From contig JBEKLJ010000025.1 of NCBI GenBank assembly GCA_050010255.1, positions 1 through 22,804 on the forward strand: DNA of 22,804 nucleotides, in the 5' to 3' direction. The first letter of the stretch is position 1. Each line of letters opens with the position of its first letter. Source of the stretch: JBEKLJ01 sp050010255. GTDB lineage: Bacteria; Acidobacteriota; Terriglobia; Bryobacterales; Bryobacteraceae. A program made the translations under genes and the position numbers. The notes under the pieces were generated by a model. The model ran no database searches, was not told the DNA's origin, and worked only from the letters and a program-made list of their open reading frames with translations. Positions 6,248 to 13,428 of this stretch are shown here, piece after piece.

Positions 6248-7480
6248 CTACTTCCTCGCAACGATGTTGTTGCCAAAGATGAACCCGAATTCGGCCATGG
6301 CGCGGGGCTGGTTTGCGCTCGTGCCCGTGGAACCAAAGGCGTAACCCGGCGTGAAGCGGGCCAGATGAACCCAGGAAACATCCCCGCGAACGAAGAAGCC
6401 TCCGTGTTGAAAGGTCGGCGTCAGAGTCGCCGACGTGCCTGCGCTGCCCGGGCCGTACATCAGATTGACGGATTGGTCGGCGGCGCTCCCCGTGCTCCTG
6501 ATATATTCCCAGCGCCCCGCGAGTGAGAAGCCGTGCCTGAAAGCGCAACTCGCCAGGACGGCGCCGCCTGCGGTCGACGCTCCCCTCACGATGCCGATCT
6601 TCGGGTTAGTCGGCACGTTGGTGTATTGAAAGTATGGCAGGATGATCCAGGGCCCCTTCGTGTACGTGTACATGACGTCGTAAATGCTGCCATTGTTTTG
6701 CACGGGTGTGGCAAAAGTCTGATAGTTTGTCTGCCCCAGGTTTCCGCCTCCCACGAACATCACGCTGTGGGGCCCGTTGGTATAGGCCAGGGAGCCGGTC
6801 AGCCAGTTGTAGCGGTTGGAATAGAAACCGTCGTTCCAACTCAGCGACGCCGTGAACTTGCCCATGGTCTGGTTGATTTGGACTCCACGATTAACGGCGT
6901 TCTCCTGGTTCCACAGCAGGCCACGGTGGATGTTCATGTTCTCGAAGGTGAAGGTGTACTCGGCGCCAATCAGGGTCGGCAGCTCGCCGACCAGGATCGA
7001 GGTGTTCTTCCCTGGCACAAGTTTAATAAAGGCGACCGGCAGCGGGCCGTAGAGGTAGCTCACGGTCTTGTCGGTAGCGAGAAATGGCACTCCGAGAGAC
7101 GCGATATTGTAGGCGCCCGCCTGCAGGTAGAACTGAAACCACCCGTCCGTCTTTTGCACGAAAATCTGCCCGTTGCTTAGAGCCGCCTGCGTGGTGTCAT
7201 CGCCCGGCACGTGGTTCCCCGTCCACATGCCCAGGCCGCCGAGAATGCCGTTCACCGCAAGCTTGCCGAAAGGCCCGGCGTCGAAGACGGCCGGGGGCTG
7301 CCACTGCAGCGGGCTTACTACGGCAGGGGCCGGCAACGGTCCCTGAGCGGGCGTCGCGGCCGGCGCGGGCGCGGGGGTCTGCTCGGCTTCAGGCTGGGAT
7401 GGCGCCGGTGTCTGCGCAACGGCCGCGGATGCGAGCAGACAACCTATCAAAGCAGTGCACACGCACTTCATGCGTTCCAT
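6248..7480 (-). CDS. BBP2-type outer-membrane beta-barrel protein (porin-like)
   Basis: This is a 410-residue protein read leftwards from ATG 7480, with GAGG about ten bases upstream; ATG 7471 is an in-frame alternative. Residues 1-22 form a signal peptide (CTALIGCLLASAAVA, then QTPAP). A Pro/Ala/Gln-rich linker of about 35 residues follows. From about residue 60 the protein has alternating amphipathic strands with many aromatic and Gly/Asn residues (GWFQFYLQAGAYN, YTFTFENMNIHRGLLWNQE, SLSWNDGFYSNRYNWLTGSL). This fits the putative beta-barrel porin-2 (BBP2, OmpL-like) family. The C-terminus, AMAEFGFIFGNNIVARK, carries an aromatic strand but then a basic tail. The substrate is unknown; a passive diffusion pore is the family expectation. 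A promoter lies at 7573-7601. Confidence 0.8.
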   Translation of the reverse strand: MERMKCVCTALIGCLLASAAVAQTPAPSQPEAEQTPAPAPAATPAQGPLPAPAVVSPLQWQPPAVFDAGPFGKLAVNGILGGLGMWTGNHVPGDDTTQAALSNGQIFVQKTDGWFQFYLQAGAYNIASLGVPFLATDKTVSYLYGPLPVAFIKLVPGKNTSILVGELPTLIGAEYTFTFENMNIHRGLLWNQENAVNRGVQINQTMGKFTASLSWNDGFYSNRYNWLTGSLAYTNGPHSVMFVGGGNLGQTNYQTFATPVQNNGSIYDVMYTYTKGPWIILPYFQYTNVPTNPKIGIVRGASTAGGAVLASCAFRHGFSLAGRWEYIRSTGSAADQSVNLMYGPGSAGTSATLTPTFQHGGFFVRGDVSWVHLARFTPGYAFGSTGTSANQPRAMAEFGFIFGNNIVARK

Positions 7481-7572
7481 GTGCGGAACCTCGCCGTGTT
7501 TTTGGTGGAATCCTCTAGAACGGGCGCGACGTGGGACCGAACGGCGTCTCGCGCTGCCGTAGCGTTAATTGA

Positions 7573-7601
7573 ATTCTAGACGCTTCCGCCCGTGAAACCA
7601 A
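7573..7601 (-). promoter_or_regulatory. sigma70-like promoter for the BBP2 barrel gene
   Basis: On the minus strand TTGGTT (7601-7596) and TAGAAT (7578-7573) are separated by exactly 17 bases. TAGAAT matches five of six consensus positions and the -35 matches three. It stands about 90 bases before ATG 7480 in an AT-richer stretch between the GNAT and barrel genes. Confidence 0.5.
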
Positions 7602-7621
7602 ATAGAAAATTCGTATCGGAA

Positions 7622-8119
7622 TCATAAGCGCCTTAGCTCACCGGCAACGGTCCGGCGCATCCGCAGGCCGGCGCGGCCGTTCTCGTAGTAGCCCGGCACT
7701 TCCTGAACCCGGCGGAAGCCGAAGCGGCGGTAGAAGCGGATCGCCTCTTCGTTGTCCACGCGCACCATCAGTTCGACCAGGCGCACGCCGAATACCCGCA
7801 GCCGCTCCAGCGTATACTCGAGCAGTGCCGCGGCGATGCCCTTTTTCCGATGCTCGGGATCGACCGCCAGCGAGATGATTTCCGCCCCGCCGTCCCCCGC
7901 GCAGGTCGCGATGTATCCGGCGATGCGGCCCAACAGCTTGGCGACGAGGAACAGTTCCCCGCACTGCGAGTACAGGTCCAGGAAGACCGCACGAGTGTAG
8001 GGTCCCTCGGCGAACGCCGCGCGTTCGATCTCGAGGATGCGGGCCAGGTGGCGCGGGCGGAACCGGATGATTTCGACCGGCGCCGGCCGCCCGGTGGCGC
8101 TTCCGGGTGTGGCCGCCAT
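7622..8119 (-). CDS. GNAT-family N-acetyltransferase (RimI-like)
   Basis: I take the start at ATG 8119, giving 165 residues; the frame is open further upstream but that part looks non-coding. The protein shows a complete GNAT fold: the N-terminal strand IIRFRPRHLARILEIERAAF, then ISLAVDPEHRKKGIAAALLE (about 82-101) with the acetyl-CoA pyrophosphate loop RKKGIA, and the C-terminal NEEAIRFYRRFGFRRV (about 123-138). The order and length are like RimI, which acetylates protein N-termini, but many small GNATs look like this and the substrate cannot be assigned. No tsaB/tsaD neighbour supports a true RimI. It lies upstream of the barrel gene on the same strand, about 140 bases away. No clear Shine-Dalgarno is seen. 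Confidence 0.82.
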   Translation of the reverse strand: MAATPGSATGRPAPVEIIRFRPRHLARILEIERAAFAEGPYTRAVFLDLYSQCGELFLVAKLLGRIAGYIATCAGDGGAEIISLAVDPEHRKKGIAAALLEYTLERLRVFGVRLVELMVRVDNEEAIRFYRRFGFRRVQEVPGYYENGRAGLRMRRTVAGELRRL

Positions 8120-8196
8120 CAAGCAGGGATGATACCGCGTGCGCGTTCTCGCGGCACTTCCTTGGCATTTTGCGCGTCTGGTAGCTGGTGATAGAC

Positions 8197-8256
8197 CCCC
8201 GTCTCTCCAGCTACGCGTGCCCACGTTCCGTTGTGGGAGATTGGCAAGTATCAGCT
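8197..8256. repeat. left flank block of the heptamer repeat, copy in locus 3
   Basis: This is the partner of 5617-5676 (about 53 of 60 identical, no gaps). Only this locus has the left block, the heptamers and the transposase-fragment block together, so it is the fullest copy in the window. Confidence 0.75.
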
Positions 8257-8294
8257 TTTAGCTGCCAGCTTTCAGCTGTCAGCTTTCAGACGTC
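8246..8294. repeat. AGCTNNC heptamer array, locus 3 (7 units)
   Basis: Seven in-phase heptamers: AAGTATC, AGCTTTT, AGCTGCC, AGCTTTC, AGCTGTC, AGCTTTC and AGACGTC. The last unit is identical to the last unit of locus 2, and like locus 1 the array continues directly into the transposase fragment. Confidence 0.85.
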
Positions 8295-8297
8295 GCG

Positions 8298-8369
8298 GTG
8301 GCGGGCAGGCAGGATCTCCAGATTGCCGCGGCGTTGAACATTACGCCCCAGAGGGCCGCGCGCTGGAGG
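8298..8369 (+). mobile_element. IS630-like transposase fragment, second copy
   Basis: The plus strand reads VAGRQDLQIAAALNITPQRA then ARWR, an IS630-type helix-turn-helix. It matches the fragment at 3444-3536 and is cut after ARWR, where the sequences diverge. No catalytic domain is present. Confidence 0.58.
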
Positions 8370-8415
8370 CCTTCCATGTTGGATGAAGCGGCGTTCACCG
8401 ACCCGCTCGGAAGTC

Positions 8416-8517
8416 TCAGAATAATGCGTGGGCACGGATGAAACGGACGAGCGTCGAGGCTAAAACCCACAGCAGGGCGATGAGAAGCGGGACCAAATAC
8501 CAGATGCTGAGGAACAT
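8416..8517 (-). CDS. possible 33-residue single-TM micro-protein
   Basis: From ATG 8517 to TGA 8416 the minus strand encodes MFLSIWYLVPLLIALLWVLA followed by STLVRFIRAHALF: one hydrophobic helix and a basic C-terminal end, like known bacterial membrane micro-proteins. The only purine-rich stretch, GACGAGGG, touches the ATG and is too close for a good ribosome-binding site. It may be a real small gene, the tail of a decayed one, or chance. Confidence 0.25.
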   Translation of the reverse strand: MFLSIWYLVPLLIALLWVLASTLVRFIRAHALF

Positions 8518-8851
8518 CCCTCGTCGTTTCGATGTAGGCCAAAAAACCGGTATCCGCAATCAGACCTCAAGGGGATAGACGTTTGGAGCTGAGGAAAAGT
8601 TGAGTGCTGGGCCGCCTCTGCCGGCACTGAACGGTGGAGCTGTCGTCCCAGTTTTCGAGATCGCCGTCTGCCGCCCACAATGGCAGACCTGCCGAGGCCT
8701 CACAGTATCGGACGCATAGACGGCCCGGAATGCTCGAAGGGAAACAAGTCGTTGTATACTGGCCGCAAGCGGGCGGGCAAGACGGGAATCCCGGCTCAAG
8801 ACCGAACGCTCAGCCGAACTCGCTTGGAGACCATCCACTAGGGAGAGGACA

Positions 8852-11800
8852 ATGCGTGGCGGATATCTGTTGCGCACCTTTGCAGTTGAATGCTCGCTGG
8901 CCGCTTCACTGTTCGCCGTGGGGCCCACCGGGACCATCGTCGGTACGGTTTTCGACCCCAGTGGGGCCGTCGTACCGAAAGCTCGCATTACGGTGCGCAA
9001 CCAGGAGACCAATGCCACCCGCGAGGTGGTGACTACCGAGGACGGCGACTACAACGTCCCGCTTCTGCCCCCGGCGCTCTATCAGGTGACCGTCGAAAAG
9101 GCGGGCTTCCGCCGGAGCGTCTATGGCGACGTAAACCTGGATGTGGATCAGACCGCGCGTGTCGATTTCACGCTTCAGGTGGGCGGGGTCAACGAGGAAG
9201 TCGCCGTCACCGACACCGTTCCGTTGGTCCAGACTGACACGTCGACCCTGGGCCAGGTGATCGATCGCCGCCAGGTGCGCGAGCTGCCCCTGAACGAGCG
9301 CAACTTTTTGTCTTTGGTTCTGCTCGTCGCGGGAGGACAGCCGCCCGCCGAGGGTTCTCAGAACTCTACTCAAGGCGGGGCCATCAGCGTCAATGGCGCG
9401 CGCGAGCAGTCGAACAACTTCCTCCTGGATGGGGTGGACAACAACGACCCCTACATCAATCAGTACGTCGTCCTGCCGTCCATCGACGCCATCCAGGAAT
9501 TCAAGGTGCAGTCCAGCGACTACTCGGCCGAATTCGGCCGCGGCGGCGGCGCCCAGATCAATGTGGTTCTAAGAAACGGCTCCAACCGGCTTCATGGCAG
9601 TGTCTTCGAGTTCTTCCGCAACCGGAATCTGGACGCCAAGAACTTCTTCGATCTGCCCTACTGCACCCCCGCCTCCCCGCCTGGCACGTGCGGCGAGATC
9701 CCCCGCTTCGATCGCAACCAGTTTGGCGGGACCCTCGGAGGACCCATCCGTCGAGACAAGACCTTCTTCTTTGTCTCCTACGAAGGGCTGCGCCTGAGAC
9801 AGGCGACCACGCGGCAAGCCACGGTGCCTTCCCAGATGGAGCGCGCCGGGATTCTGGCCATGGTGCCTCCCCCGTATCGCAATCCCGCGGGCGAGGCGGT
9901 GTTCAACTTGCTCCCGGCGGCCAACGTCGGCCCGGACCTGGCGACCTCAAACACGTTCACCGCTTCTCCGGTGATTCGCAACTCGGTGAATTCGCCGCTG
10001 ATCAAACTGGACCACCGCGCCGGCGCCAACGACTCCATCACGGGCCACTACGCTGTGTTCGACGAGAACCGCTTCAACCCCTTCGATCCCGTCAACGCGT
10101 TCACGAACCTGCCCGGCTACGGTAGCTTTACCCTCAACCATGCCCAGAACACAGGGTTGAGCTGGACGCACATTCTGAACTCTCGCTTGGTCAACGAGCT
10201 TCGTTTCGGGTTCAACCGGCTGAGGGCCGCCGTCTTGCAGGAGCACCATGGCACCAACGAGAGCCAGGCTCTGGGCTTCCCGACGGTGCTGACCAACCCC
10301 GTGGACCTTGGGTTTCCGAACGTCAGCATCCTTGCCTTCGACGGAATCGGCGAACCCATCAACTACCCGCAAGACCGTCACGACAACACCTTTCACCTGG
10401 CTGACAACCTGGCCTGGAACTATGGCCGTCACCAATTCAAGTTCGGGGCGGACATCCGCCGCATGCAGTTGAACTCCTACATCGACTTCCTGGCGCGGGG
10501 CGAGTGGTTTTTCCTTGGCGGCCTGAGCGGAGATCCGATGCAGGCCCTGGCGCAGTTGCTCTCCGGCATGCCCGATTACGCCGTGGCGGTCAAAGGCGAC
10601 ACCTTCAACGGGCTGCGCAGCACCGGCCTCAATTACTACATCCAGGACGACATCCGCGTTGTGCCGCGCCTCCTGCTCAACGTTGGACTGCGGTACGAGT
10701 ACAACAGCCCGCCGGTTGAGATCCACGATCGCTTCAGCGTTCCCGACCTCAGCTCAGCCTCTGTCGGATGCTCTCCTAAGCCCGACTGCCAGTTCATCCG
10801 GGCGGGCACAGATGGGGTTCCCCGAGCCACGTACAACAAGGACCTCAACAATTTCGCGCCGCGCATTGGCGTGGCCTGGCGGCCGCTGAAGAGCGAGCGC
10901 TGGGTGGTTCGCTCCGCGTACGGAATCTTCTACGACGTGGGCATCCTGAACATCAACATCTTTCCCCGAACCAATCCGCCGTTCTACGAGATTGCCGCTT
11001 TCCTTAACAGCGGCACGAACGTCATTCAAGACATCCTCAGCCAGCCGGGGCTCCCGCAGGTGCAGCCCAACGTGATCGCCCGCGATCTGCGCGACGCATA
11101 CATGCAGCAGTGGAACGTCGACTTGCAGTATGAGTTGCGGCCCAACTGGATGATGGACCTGGCCTATGTGGGGTCCAAGGGCACGCATCTGCCCTCTCCG
11201 CGGGATCTCAACCAGGCGCGCCCCGACACCGGCGCCGTTGCATACCCGCAGTTTTCGTCCATCCTCTACGTGTCCTCGGATGCCTCGAGTTCGTACAATG
11301 GTCTGCAATTCCGCTCGGAGAGGCGGGTGAGCCAGGGGCTGGCCTTCCTGGCTGCCTACACCTTTTCGAAGTCCCTCGATAACGACTCGGCTGTTTTCAG
11401 TGGCAGCGTCGGCTCGGGTCTGCCTCAGGATTCTCAGAACCTCCGCGCCGAGCGGGGGCTGTCCGACTTCCAGACTCACCATCGTTTTGCTTTCAGCTAC
11501 CTCTATGATTTGCCCTTCGGCGGTGGCCGCAGGTGGCTGAACCGCCCGGGGCTGCGCCGGCATCTCTTGGGCAACTGGCAGTTGGCGGGGATTCTGACGC
11601 TCGAGACGGGCCACCCCTTCACTGTCAACCTCCCCAGCACGCAGACCAGCACCGCCATCACCGCGTTCGGCGTCCCCGCCCGGCCGGATCTGATCGCCGA
11701 CCCCTTCCGGCCCGGCCCCGTGCCCAATAACCCTGACGCCGCTTGCCAGACGACGCAATCTCAAGGCGGACGTGCCGCTGACGAGGTGAAGCAGCCGCAG

Positions 11801-12106
11801 AGCTGGTTCAATCCGTGCGCTTTCACTGATCCCAGTCCCGGCAGTTTTGGCAACGCGGGCCGGAACATTCTGATTGGCCCGGGCCTGAACAATCTCGACT
11901 TCTCGTTGTCGAAGAGCATTTCCTTCCGCAAGGAGGGGCGGCGTCTGCAACTTCGGGCTGAACTCTTCAACCTGTTCAACCATCCGAACTTCGATATCCC
12001 CAGCCACACCTTGGACGCGCCCACGTTTGGGATGGTGCTCTCGGCGAATGCCTACGGCAGCAAGCCGCCCCGCCAGGTTCAGTTGGGTCTCAGGTACGCT
12101 TTCTAG
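8852..12106 (+). CDS. Oar-like TonB-dependent receptor with carboxypeptidase-regulatory domain
   Basis: This is a 1084-residue outer-membrane protein. The start is ATG 8852, preceded by GGGAGAGGA at 8841-8849. A short hydrophobic N-terminus (about 5-24) is a modest signal peptide. Residues about 27-110 form a CarboxypepD-reg-like beta-sandwich (GTIVGTVFDPSGAVVPKARI, then DGDYNVPLLPPALYQVTVEK). A plug domain follows (RRQVRELPLNERNF, then NNFLLDGVDNNDPY and IQEFKVQSSDYSAEFGRGGG). From about residue 245 to the end runs a large barrel with strand motifs such as GSVFEFFRNRNLDAKNFFD and RNQFGGTLGGPIRRDKTFFF, closing with QLGLRYAF, a C-terminal Phe typical of BAM substrates. The family is greatly expanded in Acidobacteriota and thought to import oligosaccharides or other large substrates with TonB-ExbBD. 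The substrate is unknown. The gene appears complete. Confidence 0.9.
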   Translation: MRGGYLLRTFAVECSLAASLFAVGPTGTIVGTVFDPSGAVVPKARITVRNQETNATREVVTTEDGDYNVPLLPPALYQVTVEKAGFRRSVYGDVNLDVDQTARVDFTLQVGGVNEEVAVTDTVPLVQTDTSTLGQVIDRRQVRELPLNERNFLSLVLLVAGGQPPAEGSQNSTQGGAISVNGAREQSNNFLLDGVDNNDPYINQYVVLPSIDAIQEFKVQSSDYSAEFGRGGGAQINVVLRNGSNRLHGSVFEFFRNRNLDAKNFFDLPYCTPASPPGTCGEIPRFDRNQFGGTLGGPIRRDKTFFFVSYEGLRLRQATTRQATVPSQMERAGILAMVPPPYRNPAGEAVFNLLPAANVGPDLATSNTFTASPVIRNSVNSPLIKLDHRAGANDSITGHYAVFDENRFNPFDPVNAFTNLPGYGSFTLNHAQNTGLSWTHILNSRLVNELRFGFNRLRAAVLQEHHGTNESQALGFPTVLTNPVDLGFPNVSILAFDGIGEPINYPQDRHDNTFHLADNLAWNYGRHQFKFGADIRRMQLNSYIDFLARGEWFFLGGLSGDPMQALAQLLSGMPDYAVAVKGDTFNGLRSTGLNYYIQDDIRVVPRLLLNVGLRYEYNSPPVEIHDRFSVPDLSSASVGCSPKPDCQFIRAGTDGVPRATYNKDLNNFAPRIGVAWRPLKSERWVVRSAYGIFYDVGILNINIFPRTNPPFYEIAAFLNSGTNVIQDILSQPGLPQVQPNVIARDLRDAYMQQWNVDLQYELRPNWMMDLAYVGSKGTHLPSPRDLNQARPDTGAVAYPQFSSILYVSSDASSSYNGLQFRSERRVSQGLAFLAAYTFSKSLDNDSAVFSGSVGSGLPQDSQNLRAERGLSDFQTHHRFAFSYLYDLPFGGGRRWLNRPGLRRHLLGNWQLAGILTLETGHPFTVNLPSTQTSTAITAFGVPARPDLIADPFRPGPVPNNPDAACQTTQSQGGRAADEVKQPQSWFNPCAFTDPSPGSFGNAGRNILIGPGLNNLDFSLSKSISFRKEGRRLQLRAELFNLFNHPNFDIPSHTLDAPTFGMVLSANAYGSKPPRQVQLGLRYAF

Positions 12107-12240
12107 CCCGCATTTCTCGCCACGACCGTGACGAGGCGCGAGGAGCGTGCCGCAACAGCATCCAGCGCTGCCACCAGGCGCGCTCGCGGTGGGAGCCCGC
12201 AGGCGTTGGGCCGCCGTATACTCCGGAGGAGGACTCCGAC

Positions 12241-12768
12241 ATGCGATCCTTTGCGCTCTTTCTGCTTCTTGCCTTGATGCTCGCCAGCCAGCTAGCCTGT
12301 TCACGGTCGAACTGGTCCGCCCGGGAGGTCACCGCACACCGTCTGGAACAGCTCAATGCCGGCAGCAGCCGGGCGGTTCCCAACCCGGGAATGCGCGTAC
12401 TGGAGGTGAGTGCGCTACTCGGGTCCGCCGACCCCTCGCGTTTGACGGTCAAGACCCAAGAGACTTTCGTGAAACCATCCGCTATGAGCGCCCGGGCCGA
12501 GCTCCTTGCCGTCGGTATTGGCGGGACCAACGGCTGCTCCCCCTACTCCTACATGGCCACGGAAGGCCTCGTCAGTGGCTCCGTCACCACCAAGGACGCG
12601 GCCGGCAACGGGTACAGTCTCGGCAGGAAGACCGAACAGGAGCCGTTGGAGATCACGCTCCTCAAGAATCCCACGCGGCTATGCCTGGCCTTCTTCATCC
12701 CCGAGAGTGCCGGAGGCAGGATGACGCTCCATTTCGGGGACGCAACCGTGCCGGTGCAACTGCCCTGA
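12241..12768 (+). CDS. small secreted protein or lipoprotein of unknown function
   Basis: This is a 175-residue protein starting at ATG 12241, with GGAGGAGGA at 12225-12233 as a strong ribosome-binding site. The N-terminus MRSFALFLLLALMLASQLAC is a signal sequence ending in Cys20. The preceding residues (Q-L-A) are a poor lipobox, so lipidation is possible but not assured. The mature part of about 155 residues is predicted to be a beta-rich domain, with strands such as MRVLEVSALL, LTVKTQETFV and a terminal RMTLHFGDATVPVQL. I do not recognise the family. TATACT at 12217-12222 could be a -10 box, but no fitting -35 is seen. It sits between the TonB receptor and the dcw cluster without obvious link to either. 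Confidence 0.72.
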   Translation: MRSFALFLLLALMLASQLACSRSNWSAREVTAHRLEQLNAGSSRAVPNPGMRVLEVSALLGSADPSRLTVKTQETFVKPSAMSARAELLAVGIGGTNGCSPYSYMATEGLVSGSVTTKDAAGNGYSLGRKTEQEPLEITLLKNPTRLCLAFFIPESAGGRMTLHFGDATVPVQLP

Positions 12769-12865
12769 CCCTTCCGGGTTGACGGCCACCCAACCCACGG
12801 CCCGCCTCAGTCCACCACCTTCGCCGTAGTTTCGCCCAAAAATCTGCAAAGCAAGGGTTTGCCTC

Positions 12866-12894
12866 TTGAAACCTACCCCAGGCCACCCTACAAT
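12866..12894 (+). promoter_or_regulatory. sigma70-like promoter of the dcw cluster
   Basis: TTGAAA (12866-12871) and TACAAT (12889-12894) are separated by exactly 17 bases, and each matches five of six consensus positions. The expected transcript start near 12901 gives a leader of about 30 bases before the mraZ GTG. It is the best promoter in the window. Confidence 0.7.
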
Positions 12895-12897
12895 CGA

Positions 12898-12925
12898 TGG
12901 TGGCATTTAATGGTAATTTGAGGTC
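12898..12925 (+). promoter_or_regulatory. putative MraZ operator (10-base periodic TGG motifs)
   Basis: TGGCA (12901), TGGTA (12911) and AGGTC (12921) begin exactly ten bases apart, with an extra TGGTG at 12898. In E. coli, MraZ binds tandem TGGGN motifs separated by five bases upstream of mraZ. The spacing matches but the motif is looser. The third unit overlaps the ribosome-binding site. Confidence 0.4.
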
Positions 12926-12930
12926 AGAAG

Positions 12931-13419
12931 GTGGAAGAGTCCCTCAACCAGACTCCGCCGGCACGCCCGCCCTTGGGCATCTACCCGTCGCGTTGCGACG
13001 ACAAGGGCCGCGTGCGCCTGCCCAAGGAATTTGAAGAGTACCTCAGAACGCTGCCCGACCCGGAGTACTTTGTCACCAGCATCGACGGCGGCTCCGTGGT
13101 TCGAGTCTACCCCATCGAGACCTGGCGGCAGAACGCCAGCATCCTGGAGAACTACGAGGAAGACCCGGACGCGGCCGAGGATATCGCTTTCATGGCCGAT
13201 TACTGGGGCGCGGTTTCGGGAATCGACGGGCAGGGCCGCGTGCTGGTGCCCCCGGTGCTGCGCCGGCAGGCCGGGATCGAGGACCAGAAGGTGTTTGTGC
13301 GCTTCTACAACAGCGCCGTGGAGATCTACAGCGAGGCGGAGTCCGAGCGCCGGCTCCAGCGCGCCACCGAGGCCGTGGCGGCTAACTTGAAGGCGCTTCG
13401 AAGGAAGGGACTGAAGTAG
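12931..13419 (+). CDS. mraZ: MraZ transcriptional regulator of the dcw cluster
   Basis: This is a 162-residue protein, about ten residues longer than E. coli MraZ because of a Pro-rich N-terminal extension. The start is GTG 12931, with GAGGT at 12920-12924 six bases before it. It has the two tandem AbrB/SpoVT-like half-domains of MraZ with both DxxGR signatures: DDKGRVRLP at about 23-31 and GIDGQGRVLVPP at about 98-109. MraZ forms a ring-shaped DNA-binding oligomer and regulates its own operon. Its place as first gene of the cluster, directly behind a good promoter and candidate binding motifs, is the usual arrangement. The stop is nine bases before rsmH. Confidence 0.95.
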   Translation: MEESLNQTPPARPPLGIYPSRCDDKGRVRLPKEFEEYLRTLPDPEYFVTSIDGGSVVRVYPIETWRQNASILENYEEDPDAAEDIAFMADYWGAVSGIDGQGRVLVPPVLRRQAGIEDQKVFVRFYNSAVEIYSEAESERRLQRATEAVAANLKALRRKGLK

Positions 13420-13428
13420 CCGTGCCGT

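Larger units (their letters stand above)
8120..8851. other. 732-base gene-free stretch with the fullest copy of the repeat element
   Basis: The stretch holds the left block (8197-8256), a seven-unit heptamer array (8246-8294), an IS630-like transposase fragment (8298-8369), a possible minus-strand TM micro-ORF (8416-8517) and the leader of the TonB receptor gene. I see nothing recognisable at 8560-8720. Long frames on both strands here are compositional. Confidence 0.65.

Noticed and set aside
8279..8542. Minus-strand frame ending RAALWGVMFNAAAIW... over repeat locus 3, with a similar ending at locus 1
   Set aside because: At first this looked like a conserved membrane-protein tail. The plus-strand translation of the same block is an IS630-type helix-turn-helix with more conservative differences between the copies, so that reading is preferred.
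8755..8760. TATACT as a -10 box for the TonB receptor gene
   Set aside because: No acceptable -35 element lies 16-18 bases upstream and the distance to the start is nearly 100 bases, so the support is too thin to list.
8560..9018. 152-codon minus-strand frame over the TonB receptor leader
   Set aside because: It overlaps the receptor start with its clear ribosome-binding site and has no recognisable domain.
10754..12304. 516-codon minus-strand frame opposite the TonB receptor
   Set aside because: It is antisense to an intact receptor gene, has no recognisable domain and has biased composition.
12776..12796. GGGTTG...CAACCC stem after the small secreted gene as a terminator
   Set aside because: A six-pair stem with a nine-base loop and no T-tract is too weak to call.
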